Assembly: GCA_903858935.1 (NCBI GenBank)
Contig: CAIOKO010000171.1
Location: forward strand, 1 to 47,788
Reading direction: 5' to 3'
Source: an uncultured Schlesneria sp.
GTDB lineage: Bacteria > Planctomycetota > Planctomycetia > Planctomycetales > Planctomycetaceae
DNA: 47,788 nucleotides
A model generated the notes under the pieces. The model was not told the DNA's origin. It did no database searches and saw nothing but the letters and a program-made list of their open reading frames with translations. The position numbers and the translations under genes are program-made. Below are positions 17,084 through 26,732 of the stretch, one piece after another. Every line of letters starts with the position of its first letter. Position 1 is the stretch's first letter.

Positions 17084-17737
17084 ATGTCTGGAATTCTCGA
17101 CGCACTGATTAATAGTTTATCGCCTGAAACCACTGCGAAGGTTTTGCCACTCGGGCAAACAAATTCGGCGGACTCGAACGCTGCTGTCGGAGCTATTATA
17201 AGTGCGATCGTGCGTGGGATGGCTCAAAAGTCGCAGACCCAGGAAGGGGCCTCGAGCCTTTGGGATATGATCACGAAGCACGCAGGGCAGGGAGCTCAGC
17301 CGACCAACTCGCCAGGTGCAGGCAGTGGCATCGAAGTCCGCGATATGGACCCAAAAGTCACTGATGAGATCTTGTCACAAATCTTTGGTGAGAAGGCCGG
17401 CCAGGTGCAAGGTCGCGTTGGCAAGGTGATTACCCTCGACGCCGAAACGACCAAGAAGCTGATGGGGGCTGTTCTGCCATCCATTCTTGGCGGCTTGTTA
17501 GGCCATGCCAAGGAAACTTCCGGAGGCAGTCCACAGTCGCTTCCGGATATTCTCGGCAAGGCTCGCGATGAGTTGAACCAGCGGCAGTCGAAGTCGGGCG
17601 GCGTGTTTGATGATATCCTCGATCGCGATCATGACGGCAAGGTCGATCTCAGTGACCTGATGAGCATTCTGAAGGGTGGTGCGCCTGGCGCCGCAGCCCC
17701 GAAGGCTCCATCGTCAACCGGCCCGACCGATTTCTAA
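17084..17737 (+). CDS. DUF937-family protein with EF-hand-like tail
   Basis: 217 residues, starting at the ATG at 17084 (AAGGAAAA about 8 bases upstream); the frame is open a little further but the upstream part is not protein-like. The body resembles the DUF937 family (YidB-type): helical, with IDLN-like repeats such as ILDALINSLSPETTAKVLP and KLMGAVLPSILGGLLGH, a glycine-rich helix pair. Near the end is DRDHDGKVDLSDL, an EF-hand or dockerin-like calcium loop. The tail is Ala/Pro-rich. No signal peptide is seen, and the function of this family is not established to my knowledge. Confidence 0.75.
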   Translation: MSGILDALINSLSPETTAKVLPLGQTNSADSNAAVGAIISAIVRGMAQKSQTQEGASSLWDMITKHAGQGAQPTNSPGAGSGIEVRDMDPKVTDEILSQIFGEKAGQVQGRVGKVITLDAETTKKLMGAVLPSILGGLLGHAKETSGGSPQSLPDILGKARDELNQRQSKSGGVFDDILDRDHDGKVDLSDLMSILKGGAPGAAAPKAPSSTGPTDF

Positions 17738-17754
17738 CGATTTTGGTTTATCAA

Positions 17755-17791
17755 CGCCCCGCGCGGTGGTTAGTTCTCGCCGCAAGGGGCA
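17755..17791 (+). terminator. Possible terminator hairpin after the DUF937 gene
   Basis: gcccc (17756-17760) pairs with ggggc (17786-17790), and an inner gcgg pairs with ccgc, with a two-base mismatch between them. Only a weak T-rich stretch (ctttgtg) follows, so termination is uncertain. Confidence 0.35.
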
Positions 17792-17850
17792 CTTTGTGTG
17801 AAAAGTAGTTCCCAACAACAATAGCGAGGTCGCGGCTTAATACGGCGTTT

Positions 17851-18498
17851 TCACGGACCCTTATTGTCGCCGATCAGATTTCGTCCTTCGTCATCAACTC
17901 CTTGTCCAGAAATGCTCAGGGCGTGCTGGACTTCGTTCTGTTGGTCTTCAGGCGGTTGAGAAGCGGCGATGTTGCTTGCGTTCGTGTCGTGCTGAAAATT
18001 GGCTTCAGTTTGAGCGGCATCCGCCGATTCGGTGTCATTGTTGACCCCCGTACGATTCGACTTTCGTAAGGACTCGAACGTTGGAGGGGTTGGCATCTGG
18101 ATGACGGATGATGAGGTTGCGGGCTTGATTCCTGCTTTCTGCAATGCCACCTTGGCGGCAAGCTGTGCGTCGCTCAACAGTTTTAAGCGGTCCATCCCTT
18201 GCGATGGAATCCAGAAATAAGAACGTAGCCGGATCGATCCATGCTCAATCGCTTCCACGAGCGTTCGCGGTGATGGAGATGCTTCAAATCCTTCGTGCGT
18301 CCGCAACGCGGTTGTGATCGCTTCTGTTGCGGTTGCAATCGAAGAATCCCAGGGAATCAACACGTCGAAACTGGTGCGCATTGATGTCGACGCGGTTCGA
18401 TTAACCAGAATTTCCTTGAAGATGATTGAATTCGGAATACGGATATGGCTTCCGTCAAGTCCGACAAGAATTGTCGCCCTGGTATTCCCGAAGATCAC
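17851..18498 (-). pseudogene. Beheaded MscS-family mechanosensitive channel (C-terminal part only)
   Basis: The 215 codons begin within the MscS beta domain: RATILVGLDGSHIRIPNSII then VNRTAS matches the family pattern of a Thr-x-Leu, Asp-Gly and Ile-Pro-Asn-Ser run. Next comes the alpha-beta C-terminal domain (FDVLIPWDSS, TALRTHEGF, IRLRSYFWIP, VALQKAGI). A low-complexity Ser/Thr/Gln tail follows. All pore-forming membrane helices are missing, and an in-frame TAA lies two codons upstream of the GTG at 18498. I find no channel helices in the next 400 bp. The likely reading is a truncated remnant. Less likely, it is a soluble protein reusing this domain. Confidence 0.6.
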
Positions 18499-18925
18499 CG
18501 TTTATTCAAAGTGTTGGTATCATTAAGAGGGAGTGCGAAAGACTGGAGATTGTGATGTATTGTGTGTAATGGACGGCATTTCAAAACCATATCACTTGAA
18601 GTTGTTTTAGGAAACGGCATCGTCACACAGTACACACCACAGAATGATCGATTCCCGCGCGGGGTTGACCGGTCGTGGGCCGTGACAACCATAGTAGGAT
18701 TTGAAAACTCAATGGATCTGAACAGAATTGATCTGAACAGCGTATCTGGAGCTTCAGGGGTTGCGGGAATCAACGTAGACATTACGTTTGGTTCCGAAGA
18801 AGCGATTCCGGAGGTCGGGATTCAATCGCAGTGATTACTCGAATCAATGCGATTAGTTGCCCGAATTCATTTATCGCTTACCTATTAAACAGTAATTGTA
18901 ACAGATCAACAGGAGTCCCCGAATC
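18499..18925. other. Intergenic region upstream of the FG-GAP gene
   Basis: No gene with recognisable features. A plus-strand GTG frame (18562-18834, about 90 codons) is open but has no ribosome-binding site at proper distance and no family resemblance. The region holds the upstream side of the truncated MscS remnant and the AGGAG of the next gene (18911-18915). Confidence 0.45.
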
Positions 18926-20167
18926 TTGAACCGATTCAATTGTGCGTCGAAGTTTATGCAATTATCGAGATTGATAACGTTTGGCGCGTTGGGGCTCTGT
19001 TCCGTCGCTCTTGCTGACGACAAGCCAGCGAGTATTCGCTGGAAAATGCATACGATCAACGATCAGTCCCCCTACGAAGCCTGCGGAGCGGAGGACTTCA
19101 ATGGTGATGGCAAGATCGATATCTTCTGTGGCGATTCGTGGTACGAATCACCCAACTGGACACGACATAAAGTTCGCAATGTTCCTGCCAGTGATCCTAA
19201 TCCGCACTATTACGAGGATTTTTCCGATTCACCGCTGGATGTAAATGGAGACGGGCTCGCGGACATTGTGACTTGTAACTATTTCGGAAAACGAGTTGGC
19301 TGGGTCGAGAACCCTGGCGGCGATGCGACAAAGCCGTGGATCGAACATGAGATTGATACGCCAGGGAATATGGAGTCGGGCGAAGTTGTCGATATCAATG
19401 GCGACGGGAAACTCGACTTCCTACCAAACCCTGGGAATGTGGTCGTCTGGTATGAGTTGACTCAGCAGAAACCGAATGTGATCTGGACCAAACATGATCT
19501 TGGAAATGAAGGGTCCGGTCACGGTATCGGGGTTGGCGACATCAATGCCGATGGCAAGATCGATATTGTTACTCCCAAAGGCTGGTACGAACAGTCCAAA
19601 GGAGATGGGGCCACCAAGTGGGTATTCCATCCGGAATTTGAATTAGGTGCCGCCGGGATCTTTATTCACGGCCGTGACATTGATGGTGATCGACTGACCG
19701 ACGTCGTCTGGGGGATGGGACACGGCTTCGGGCTTCATTGGCTAAAACAGTCGACGAGCCCTGATGGTAAACGCGTCTGGACGAAACACATCATCGACGA
19801 CACTTTCTCGCAGGTGCACACCCTGGTCTTTGCAAATCTCGACGGAGCGGGTGAGCCAGAACTGATTACAGGAAAGCGGGTCTATGCACACGAGATTGAG
19901 CCGGGCGCGACGGACTCATCAGTGGTCTTTTACTATCAATATGATCGCAAGGAAGAAAAGTGGTTAAAACACACAGTTTTCCACGGCGACCCTGCAGCGA
20001 ACGCTCCGAAAGATGCGAAGGATCGTTGGGCTTTGAAAGACTTCCCGCGTGGAACCGCAGGAACGGGGCTGCAGATGAGCGCCGTGGATATTGACGGCGA
20101 TGGCGATCTCGATCTCGTGTGCCCCGGCAAATCAGGTCTTTACTTGTTTGAAAACCTTGGGCGCTGA
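18926..20167 (+). CDS. Exported FG-GAP/VCBS-repeat protein
   Basis: 413 residues from a TTG at 18926 that has AGGAG 10 bases upstream; an ATG at 18956 is an alternative that gives a neater signal peptide (MQLSRLITFGALGLCSVALA). After the signal come repeated FG-GAP/VCBS blades with calcium-loop motifs: DFNGDGKIDIFC, DVNGDGLADIVT, DINGDGKLDFLP, DINADGKIDIVT, DIDGDRLTDVVW and DIDGDGDLDLVC. Together they should form a beta-propeller on the outside of the cell or in the periplasm. Such proteins are common in planctomycetes; roles in adhesion or carbohydrate binding are assumed, not shown. No catalytic domain is visible. Confidence 0.88.
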   Translation: MNRFNCASKFMQLSRLITFGALGLCSVALADDKPASIRWKMHTINDQSPYEACGAEDFNGDGKIDIFCGDSWYESPNWTRHKVRNVPASDPNPHYYEDFSDSPLDVNGDGLADIVTCNYFGKRVGWVENPGGDATKPWIEHEIDTPGNMESGEVVDINGDGKLDFLPNPGNVVVWYELTQQKPNVIWTKHDLGNEGSGHGIGVGDINADGKIDIVTPKGWYEQSKGDGATKWVFHPEFELGAAGIFIHGRDIDGDRLTDVVWGMGHGFGLHWLKQSTSPDGKRVWTKHIIDDTFSQVHTLVFANLDGAGEPELITGKRVYAHEIEPGATDSSVVFYYQYDRKEEKWLKHTVFHGDPAANAPKDAKDRWALKDFPRGTAGTGLQMSAVDIDGDGDLDLVCPGKSGLYLFENLGR

Positions 20168-20344
20168 TGGATCAATTGGTCTTTAAAAATGGGTCAAATC
20201 GGATGTTGGTGACTGGCTTTCATCCCGATTATTTCTTTGAAAATGGATCTTTACCCCTGCTTTGCTCGTGGGCACTTAACACGCGAGTGGCAACCGGCGA
20301 CAGATTGCCTTTTTGAGACAAGCGATTTTTTCGATGTTTACAAA

Positions 20345-20373
20345 TGAAAAAACCCCAGCACTTCGCTGGGGTT
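20345..20373 (-). terminator. Intrinsic terminator of the tRNA
   Basis: A perfect 9-bp stem (aaccccagc, 20351-20359, with gctggggtt, 20365-20373) and a 5-base loop. Read on the minus strand it is followed by a run of T (complement of 20345-20352), the classic intrinsic terminator. It lies 37 bp beyond the 3' end of the tRNA. Confidence 0.88.
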
Positions 20374-20409
20374 GTGGGCTAAATCGATGGAAATCGCAAA
20401 ATAGCCAAG

Positions 20410-20483
<74 letters not shown>

Positions 20484-20660
20484 TCAGAGTGTGTCGCCGT
20501 CGACAGAGGGAGTATATCGGTCGACCACAAGAAGGGAAGTCAGTTCGTTTGGGATTTCGTAAGTTTTTTGCTACTCGACAGTTCAGATAAGGTCCTGCGA
20601 GTCGGAAACACTGAATTTCAGCGGGAATCTTCTCATTTGCCACTGAAATTACATGAGGAT

Positions 20661-21713
20661 TTATTTCATAGCCATAAATTTTTCGGGTTGTCTTTGAAAT
20701 ATTGCAATATTTTCATGGTTGCTGAACAGGAATAGGTGTTTGTTGTACCAGACGGCGAAATCCAGTGAGCCATGGACGACCTCCCGGTTGTTTCCAAACG
20801 CGACAATATCGAGTCCGCCAGCCGTGGGGACGAATTGTTCAGGGTCAGCCTGAAACCTTTCTGCCGCCTCGGCAGAAGAAAATCGATATCGTTGAGCTCG
20901 GTATTCAGCCGTGAATTCTTGTAAACCAGGCGTAAACACCCGTTCCTCTTTAAATTTTACGAGGCAGACTTGCTGGAAGTCGCGATCGTCGTTTTTTTCT
21001 ACTTGCACTTCAAACCCGTTTGACGAAGACCACTCATCAGCTTTCTTTGATTCGGTAGTCTCAATCGATTCTTCGATTTCATCCGCATCCGGTGCATCCC
21101 ATGCTCGCTCTGGGGCATCGGGATGCACTACGGGCAAAGAAACGGGATTGGGAATTTCAAACTCGATTTCTTCTGATTCGCTGTCCGTCGATTCTTCGTG
21201 TCCAGCCAGTTTGATTTGACTCGATTCAGGATTGGTCTCCGTCGTGTCGGCAAATTGCAATACAGTCGCGGTAGAACTTTGAGCCAGAATGACATTTGAC
21301 GGTGACAAGACCGCCCTTGCGGTCGATCGGGCCAATGTGATTTTTGTTTCCGGTTTTGGCTCGGCTGATGACTCGGCCACTGCAAGTTGAATCTCTGGTT
21401 TCTCAAGGCTAGCAGCTGTATTCGTTTTACTTGACTTCCCATCGGCCTTCGTCGAGGGCAAGGAGGCTTGGTCCCCAGTTGCAAATCCTGGATTTCCTGA
21501 CGGTGCCTCGGTCTTTTCTGATATACTTGATGGCGAAATCTGTTTGTTCGTATCGACCTTCGCTGAAAGGGGTTTATCCCGTTGTACCGCGAAGATTTTC
21601 GGTTCTTTCCGAGTGAGTTTTGGAGGGCCACCGTGGTTAAGCATACATCCGATTCCGACGAACGGTGCGATCGTTAAAACAACACAGATCGTGGTTCGTT
21701 CGATCGTTCGCAT
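20661..21713 (-). CDS. Lipoprotein with YHS-like C-terminal domain
   Basis: 350 residues. The signal ends in a lipobox (FVGIGC), so it is probably a lipoprotein. Residues 25 to about 245 are low-complexity (Ser, Glu, Thr, Lys), an extended or disordered linker. The last hundred residues (about 248-350) carry two YHS-like units: CLVKFKEE...YRFSSAEAAERFQADPEQF and FAVWYNKHLFLFSNHE...FQRQPEKF. Their spacing of an aromatic residue, a short helix and a PEQF/PEKF end is that of YHS domains, which often bind metal; only one Cys remains and the second unit has none. The function is unknown. It is divergent from the large TPR gene. Confidence 0.72.
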   Translation of the reverse strand: MRTIERTTICVVLTIAPFVGIGCMLNHGGPPKLTRKEPKIFAVQRDKPLSAKVDTNKQISPSSISEKTEAPSGNPGFATGDQASLPSTKADGKSSKTNTAASLEKPEIQLAVAESSAEPKPETKITLARSTARAVLSPSNVILAQSSTATVLQFADTTETNPESSQIKLAGHEESTDSESEEIEFEIPNPVSLPVVHPDAPERAWDAPDADEIEESIETTESKKADEWSSSNGFEVQVEKNDDRDFQQVCLVKFKEERVFTPGLQEFTAEYRAQRYRFSSAEAAERFQADPEQFVPTAGGLDIVAFGNNREVVHGSLDFAVWYNKHLFLFSNHENIAIFQRQPEKFMAMK

Positions 21714-22045
21714 GCGCTGTCCTTGCAGAAGAAATTCCTATCCTGCGGGGCCTATGTCGCGACGCGAACGTACGCACCGGCCTCCAATTTCACTGACTTT
21801 GAGAATGTATCGGCTGCGAAGACTCTTCCGCTTGGGAAAACTTTTCTGACGGCGAAGCTTCGGCGGGTTCTGCCGCTGTGCGTCATCTGAAAAGGACGCG
21901 ACGTCGACGTTTTTACTGAAGTAATTGTATTGAGACGGTTTGCCCCGCTTGTTGGTCAGAGGTATCATCAATCTGGTCTTATTGATCTGGCTGCGAACCG
22001 TGGGAATGACATGTTGTTCGCGCTTGACCGAGGTTAAGGTCTTTG
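21714..22045. other. Divergent intergenic region
   Basis: Contains the back-to-back upstream regions of the YHS-like lipoprotein (minus) and the giant TPR gene (plus). No gene or strong repeat is visible. An AAGG at 22036-22039 precedes the TPR start codons. Confidence 0.5.
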
Positions 22046-25000
22046 ATGATGGTCGATAACGTTCGAACGAAGTTCGGGTTTGTGTTCCAGAATTTAAAAT
22101 TTCGCTGCACTGCGTGGGACCTAGTGGATTGGGGAGTCCCTTCAACAAATGTCGGCTCCCGTCTTCTGGCTTTTGTACTTGCGCTGCTGATCCTGATGAA
22201 CGCGGCGACACACCTTCAAGCAGGCGATGCGATTGACGATTACAACGTCGCTGTCGCGCTATTTAAGCAAAGTCGCTGGAATCAGGCGGCCGAACAGTTT
22301 CGAGGTTTTTTGAAAGACCATGAAAAACACGAGAAGGCACCGTTAGCACGGCTGTATCTCGGATTAACATTGATCGAAAGTAAAGACTTCAAAGAGGCTC
22401 GTGAGGTTCTGAGGAAATTCGCTGCGGAAAATCGACAGAATCCCAACATCGGCCAAGCTCGTTACCGGATCGGCGAATGCAGCTACCTGTTGGACGATCT
22501 GCAAACGGCTCGTACCGAGTTAGAAGCGTTCGTGCGAGACTACCCAAATGATCCCTTGCGAGAACATGCATTGCCATATCTCGGGGATGCGCAACTGAGG
22601 TTGGGCGATGCGGCCTCGTCGCTTAAAATGTTCGATCAGTCAATAGAGAAGTTCCCGACAGGTGCGCTGATTGAGGATGCCAAATTCGGCAGGGCCAGAT
22701 CGCTGGAATCGTTGAAACGCTACGACGACGCGATTCGCGAATTCCAAGAGATCGCTGCGAGAAAGGAGGGAATTCGCGCCGCCGATGCACAGTTTCATCT
22801 CGGAGCAAGCTACTTTGAACGCGAACAATTTGATGATGCGATCGAAGCCTATACAGCAATCACGAAAAATTTCCCGCAAAGTCCGCTGATTCCGGCCGCT
22901 CAGTTGAATGCGGGATACGCACTCTATAAATCTGGCCGATTTGGTGATGCCGTACAACAATTTGAACTTGCTGCCAAAGAGAAGTCGCAGCAGCCAACAG
23001 CCGGGTATTGGCTTGGACGTAGCCTGAAGTCACTCGGCGAATATTCGAAAGCATTAGAGTCACTGAATACGGCCGCGAAATTTGCCGTTAAACATTCGCT
23101 GGCCGAATCGATACTTTTCGAGCAGGCTCTTTGCGAACGCTATCTCCAGCATGTGATCGAAGCGCGTAAGCTATTTGATCAGGTGATATCGCGAAATCCA
23201 ACCGGAGACCTGGCTGACGACAGTTTGCATGCACTGATTGAAATGTCGATTGAATCAGGCGATTTCGCTGCCGCTGAGCAGTACCTGACAAGATTTCCAA
23301 AGGAGTTTCCTCAAAGCGGGCTTCGACTTCATATTGAATTGTTGTCGGGTCGGCTGGATCTTGCGCGAGCTGGACAGAAGTTGCGTGAGAAGAAACCAAC
23401 GGCTGAGACAAACGGCCTGTACGACTCGGCTGCGCGGCGTTTCGAACAGGTCATGAAACAAAGCACGATTGCAAAAACAAAAGGCCAGGCGCGGTACTAT
23501 CTGGCTTTGGCCAGGCAACTTCAGGGAAACCAGGATCTGGCCCTGGAATTGATTGCTCCGCTCGTCGAGAAGGCAATTGCCGATGGGGAGAAAAGTGACT
23601 TCTCTGACGCGATCGTTCTTCAAGCCGACAGTCTTTATCAACAACAAAAATATGAATTGGCTGGACAATCGGCAGCGAAGTATCTGGAGTTGCTTCCCAA
23701 GGGTCGCCAGGTTCCCCGTGCATTGTCGATTCAAGCTCTGTCTGCCGAACGTCAAAAGCAACATGAGCTGTCCCAGTCAGCTCTGTTCCGTCTGCAGCAA
23801 GAGTTTGCCGATCACCCGCTGATTGTCGTAACGCTGCAGCAGCTTGCGGAATTAGCAGAATCGCAAAACGATTGGGATACGGCCAGAAGTCTTTATGAGA
23901 CAAGCCTTCGTCTGGAAAAAGATCCCGAAAAGAAAGCGTATGCGCTGCGAGGGATTGCGCTGGCGCAGTATGAACGAGCCGAATACGCGAAAGCCGCGGA
24001 AACGTTTGGACGCGTCATCAGCGAATTCCCTAAACACAAGCTCGTGATGGAGTGTATGTATTATAAGGCGGAGTCGTTGAAACGAGCCGATCAGCCGGAT
24101 CAGGCAATGGCGTTATTTCAAAAAATCTTTGATACGTTTCAGGCAGCCAAGCCTGCGGCGAGTGGAGCGGAGTTGCAGCCACCACTCGAATTCTCATTTA
24201 AGGCCGGGCTTCAAGTTGCGCGGATCCTGAATAAGGCTGACAAAATTGCCGAAGCGGATGCCGCCTATGAAGAACTGCTCAGGCGATTCCCGCAACCGGC
24301 AGATCTGGATAAGCGACTGGATGAGTGGGCCATCTTAAATTATCGCCACGAGAGATTCGAACGCTCCGATGTGATCTGGAGGAGACTTGTGAACGAAGCC
24401 CCCAACAGTCCGCTCGTCAATAGCGCCAAGTTGTCCCTGGCAGAAAGTGACTTATTCGCCAGTAAATTTGACGAAGCGCGGCTTGCGTTCGAAGTCCTTG
24501 CCGAAAGCGAAAAGAGTACTGATGAGATCAAGGAACAGGCTTTGTTCCAATTGGTAGTTTTGGCCGTGGAGCGTCAACGATGGTCTGACGTTCGTACGAT
24601 TGGTAATAAGCTCGTCACAAAATTTCCGATGAGTGTACATCGCTTTTATGTCGCTTACAGTCAGGCCGAATCTTTACTTGCGAGTTCAAAGCCGACCGCA
24701 GAAGAGTTAGTGGCGGCACGGGAAAAATTGCAGTTTCTGCAGTCTGAATCAGCTGACGAGAAAGTCAGTGGTGCGGAGTGGTTTGATCGAATCTGGGTCT
24801 TGCTGGCTGAAGTTAATTTTCGCGAAAAAAAATACGCCGACGTTGTGGCGATCGTTGAAGATCTTAAGCAGCGCCGGCCGGAATCTCGATTTCTCTACCT
24901 TGCAGAAGAGGTGCTTGGCCGTAGTTACAAGCAACAGGCACCACCCAAATTCGACGACGCCCGAGCAGCGTTCGAGCGAGTCCTTTCTAATCCTGCGGCG

Positions 25001-25291
25001 CATCGGACCGAGACCGCTGCCAAGGCTCAATTCATGATTGGAGACACTTTTTTCTTTCAGGAGAAATGGGATTCGGCGTCAATCGCGTACCAGAAAGTTT
25101 ACAGCAACTACAAGTTTCCGGAATGGCAGGCCGCCGCACTGTTAAGTGCAGGGAAGTGTGACGAAGCACAGGGGCATTGGAAGCTCGCCGCCGAGACCTA
25201 CAAGTTGTTAATCAAAGAGTTTCCGACAACGTCTGCATTTGATGAGGCAAAGAAACGGCTTGACTCGGCACAGAAGAAATCTGGAGCGTGA
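22046..25291 (+). CDS. Giant TPR-repeat protein
   Basis: About 1081 residues. Two ATG codons in a row (22046, 22049) follow AAGG; a TTG just before them is also possible. A hydrophobic segment (RLLAFVLALLILMNAATHLQ) at about residues 40-58 ends in a signal-peptidase-like site, so most of the protein should be outside the cytoplasm. The rest is almost entirely TPR or Sel1-like helical hairpins, for example AVALFKQSRWNQAAEQFRGF, ALRGIALAQYERAEYAKAAE and IAYQKVYSNYKFPEWQAAAL, of the YbgF/BamD-like kind (pattern W-A-x-A, then F-P between repeats). Such scaffolds hold protein complexes. The partners are unknown. Confidence 0.88.
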   Translation: MMVDNVRTKFGFVFQNLKFRCTAWDLVDWGVPSTNVGSRLLAFVLALLILMNAATHLQAGDAIDDYNVAVALFKQSRWNQAAEQFRGFLKDHEKHEKAPLARLYLGLTLIESKDFKEAREVLRKFAAENRQNPNIGQARYRIGECSYLLDDLQTARTELEAFVRDYPNDPLREHALPYLGDAQLRLGDAASSLKMFDQSIEKFPTGALIEDAKFGRARSLESLKRYDDAIREFQEIAARKEGIRAADAQFHLGASYFEREQFDDAIEAYTAITKNFPQSPLIPAAQLNAGYALYKSGRFGDAVQQFELAAKEKSQQPTAGYWLGRSLKSLGEYSKALESLNTAAKFAVKHSLAESILFEQALCERYLQHVIEARKLFDQVISRNPTGDLADDSLHALIEMSIESGDFAAAEQYLTRFPKEFPQSGLRLHIELLSGRLDLARAGQKLREKKPTAETNGLYDSAARRFEQVMKQSTIAKTKGQARYYLALARQLQGNQDLALELIAPLVEKAIADGEKSDFSDAIVLQADSLYQQQKYELAGQSAAKYLELLPKGRQVPRALSIQALSAERQKQHELSQSALFRLQQEFADHPLIVVTLQQLAELAESQNDWDTARSLYETSLRLEKDPEKKAYALRGIALAQYERAEYAKAAETFGRVISEFPKHKLVMECMYYKAESLKRADQPDQAMALFQKIFDTFQAAKPAASGAELQPPLEFSFKAGLQVARILNKADKIAEADAAYEELLRRFPQPADLDKRLDEWAILNYRHERFERSDVIWRRLVNEAPNSPLVNSAKLSLAESDLFASKFDEARLAFEVLAESEKSTDEIKEQALFQLVVLAVERQRWSDVRTIGNKLVTKFPMSVHRFYVAYSQAESLLASSKPTAEELVAAREKLQFLQSESADEKVSGAEWFDRIWVLLAEVNFREKKYADVVAIVEDLKQRRPESRFLYLAEEVLGRSYKQQAPPKFDDARAAFERVLSNPAAHRTETAAKAQFMIGDTFFFQEKWDSASIAYQKVYSNYKFPEWQAAALLSAGKCDEAQGHWKLAAETYKLLIKEFPTTSAFDEAKKRLDSAQKKSGA

Positions 25292-25349
25292 AAATTCAAA
25301 AAATAAAAACGTCTTTTTCACTGTTGCAAATCGAAGATGGCGCGATAGG

Positions 25350-25535
25350 ATCACCCCCACGACGTGGGTGTCCGTGAACGGGTGTGTCACGGAAGAATAG
25401 GGAAGACGGTGTGAATCCGTCGCGGTCCCGCCGCTGTATCCGGGGACGAAAGCCGCAAATGCCACTGAGCAGTCATGCTTGGGAAGGCGCGGTAAGTAGT
25501 GTGATCCGGTAGCCAGAAGACCTGCCCAGATGTCG
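25350..25535 (+). ncRNA. Cobalamin (B12) riboswitch
   Basis: All conserved blocks of the cobalamin element are present in order: AGGGAA and cGGTGtgAATCCg (25399-25419), CCCGCCGCTGT (25427-25437), GGGGACGAAAGCC (25442-25454), TGCCACTG (25460-25467), GGGAAGG (25481-25487), and TAGCCAGAAGACCTGCC (25510-25526). A 7-bp stem tccgtga/tcacgga (25371-25377, 25387-25393) precedes the core. It stands about 190 bases before the DUF1559 ATG, on the same strand. Binding of adenosyl- or other cobalamins normally lowers expression. No obvious terminator follows, so control could be at translation; the expression platform is not clear to me. Confidence 0.95.
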
Positions 25536-25715
25536 GTTTAAACACCAACGACTTCGCGCCGATCGAAACGTTGATTCTAAAGCCCAAGATTCGGGTTTTC
25601 GTGCTGAACCAACGCCAACCGCCGATGCGGTTTGTGGTGTCGTCGTACGAACGGAAGCAACTTTTCATTCGTTGTTGAAGTCGTGGGGGTTGCTTGTCGA
25701 CAACGGAGAATTGTC

Positions 25716-26732
25716 ATGCTAGCTCTGTTAACTCTCGCGCATCGATTTCAAGCGTCCATAAAGAGTAAATTTGGAATTCCTCTGAAAAGTTCTACTTCGC
25801 CGTTGTGTTGTAGTATCGATGGCAAGATCGGCAAACAACAAAACATTTCTGGCGCGTTCGAAAATGAATGTCGGTACGGACGGAAACGACGGCCTGGATT
25901 TACACTGATCGAACTTTTGGTTGTGATCGCCATTATTGCAGTGCTGATCGCGTTGCTTTTGCCAGCTGTTCAACAGGCTCGTGAAGCTGCGCGACGGACG
26001 CAGTGTAAAAACAATCTAAAACAGCTTGCACTGGCTACGCACAATTATTCGGAAACTTACGCAGGCTTTTTGCCGTGCTATCGCATCGACAATCAGAAGT
26101 TTATGGCGAATGCCACGGCCTACCCTTCCGTGGGGCAGGCCCGTTTCTGGTTCGGCAACGTGAATTATGATCAGGTCGATCCGACCAAGCAACTCGATTT
26201 CACCCAAAGCCCTCTCGCTCCGTACATGGAGACGAACTTTGCCGCATTTCAATGCCCAGACCTCTCAAGTCAACTGGTTGATGTGATGCGGTTTGGGAAA
26301 ATGGCCTGTGGCTACGGATTCAATGCACGCTACCTCGGATACGGAATCAATTACGACTTCTCGAACTATCCAAGCTACACGGTTAAGCCTGACTTCGTTC
26401 AATTGCGTGACGTAATGCAACTGACACAGACCGTGATTTACGGAGACAGTGCTCAAGTCGATTTCGCGCTAAATTTCCAGGAGACCTGGATTCTGGAAGC
26501 CCCAAGCCAGAATTTTGCGACGACTCATTTTCGACATTCAGACTCGGCTAACGTGGCTTTCCTCGACGGGCATGTTGAGTCTCGGTCCCGTAATTTTCTG
26601 ATTCAAGTTCCTGGAACGAACTGGATGTCCTCTGCTCAAGCCGACAAGATGGATGCCAAACGACTCGGGTTTGTCAGTGACGGAAACCTGAATAATCCCT
26701 TGCTACAGGATGAACTCTATGACCGCAAATAA
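25716..26732 (+). CDS. B12-riboswitch-controlled DUF1559 pseudopilin-like protein
   Basis: 338 residues; the ATG at 25716 has GGAG 8 bases upstream. A long leader of about 61 residues ends KRRPG, followed by FTLIELLVV, the type IV prepilin site: cleavage after Gly, N-methylated Phe, and Glu at +5. The helix continues to [20 protein letters not shown], the DUF1559 hallmark. The C-terminal half is a globular domain ending with the family motif [19 protein letters not shown]. Pseudopilins of this kind probably sit in the inner membrane with the globular domain outside. The leader is unusually long (most are 6-20). Being the first gene behind a cobalamin riboswitch, it is probably part of B12 uptake; that is inference. 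Confidence 0.9.
   Translation: MLALLTLAHRFQASIKSKFGIPLKSSTSPLCCSIDGKIGKQQNISGAFENECRYGRKRRPGFTLIELLVVIAIIAVLIALLLPAVQQAREAARRTQCKNNLKQLALATHNYSETYAGFLPCYRIDNQKFMANATAYPSVGQARFWFGNVNYDQVDPTKQLDFTQSPLAPYMETNFAAFQCPDLSSQLVDVMRFGKMACGYGFNARYLGYGINYDFSNYPSYTVKPDFVQLRDVMQLTQTVIYGDSAQVDFALNFQETWILEAPSQNFATTHFRHSDSANVAFLDGHVESRSRNFLIQVPGTNWMSSAQADKMDAKRLGFVSDGNLNNPLLQDELYDRK

Noticed and set aside
18562-18834. Plus-strand frame of about 90 codons from a GTG
   Set aside because: No ribosome-binding site at proper distance and no recognisable domain; kept only as part of the intergenic region.
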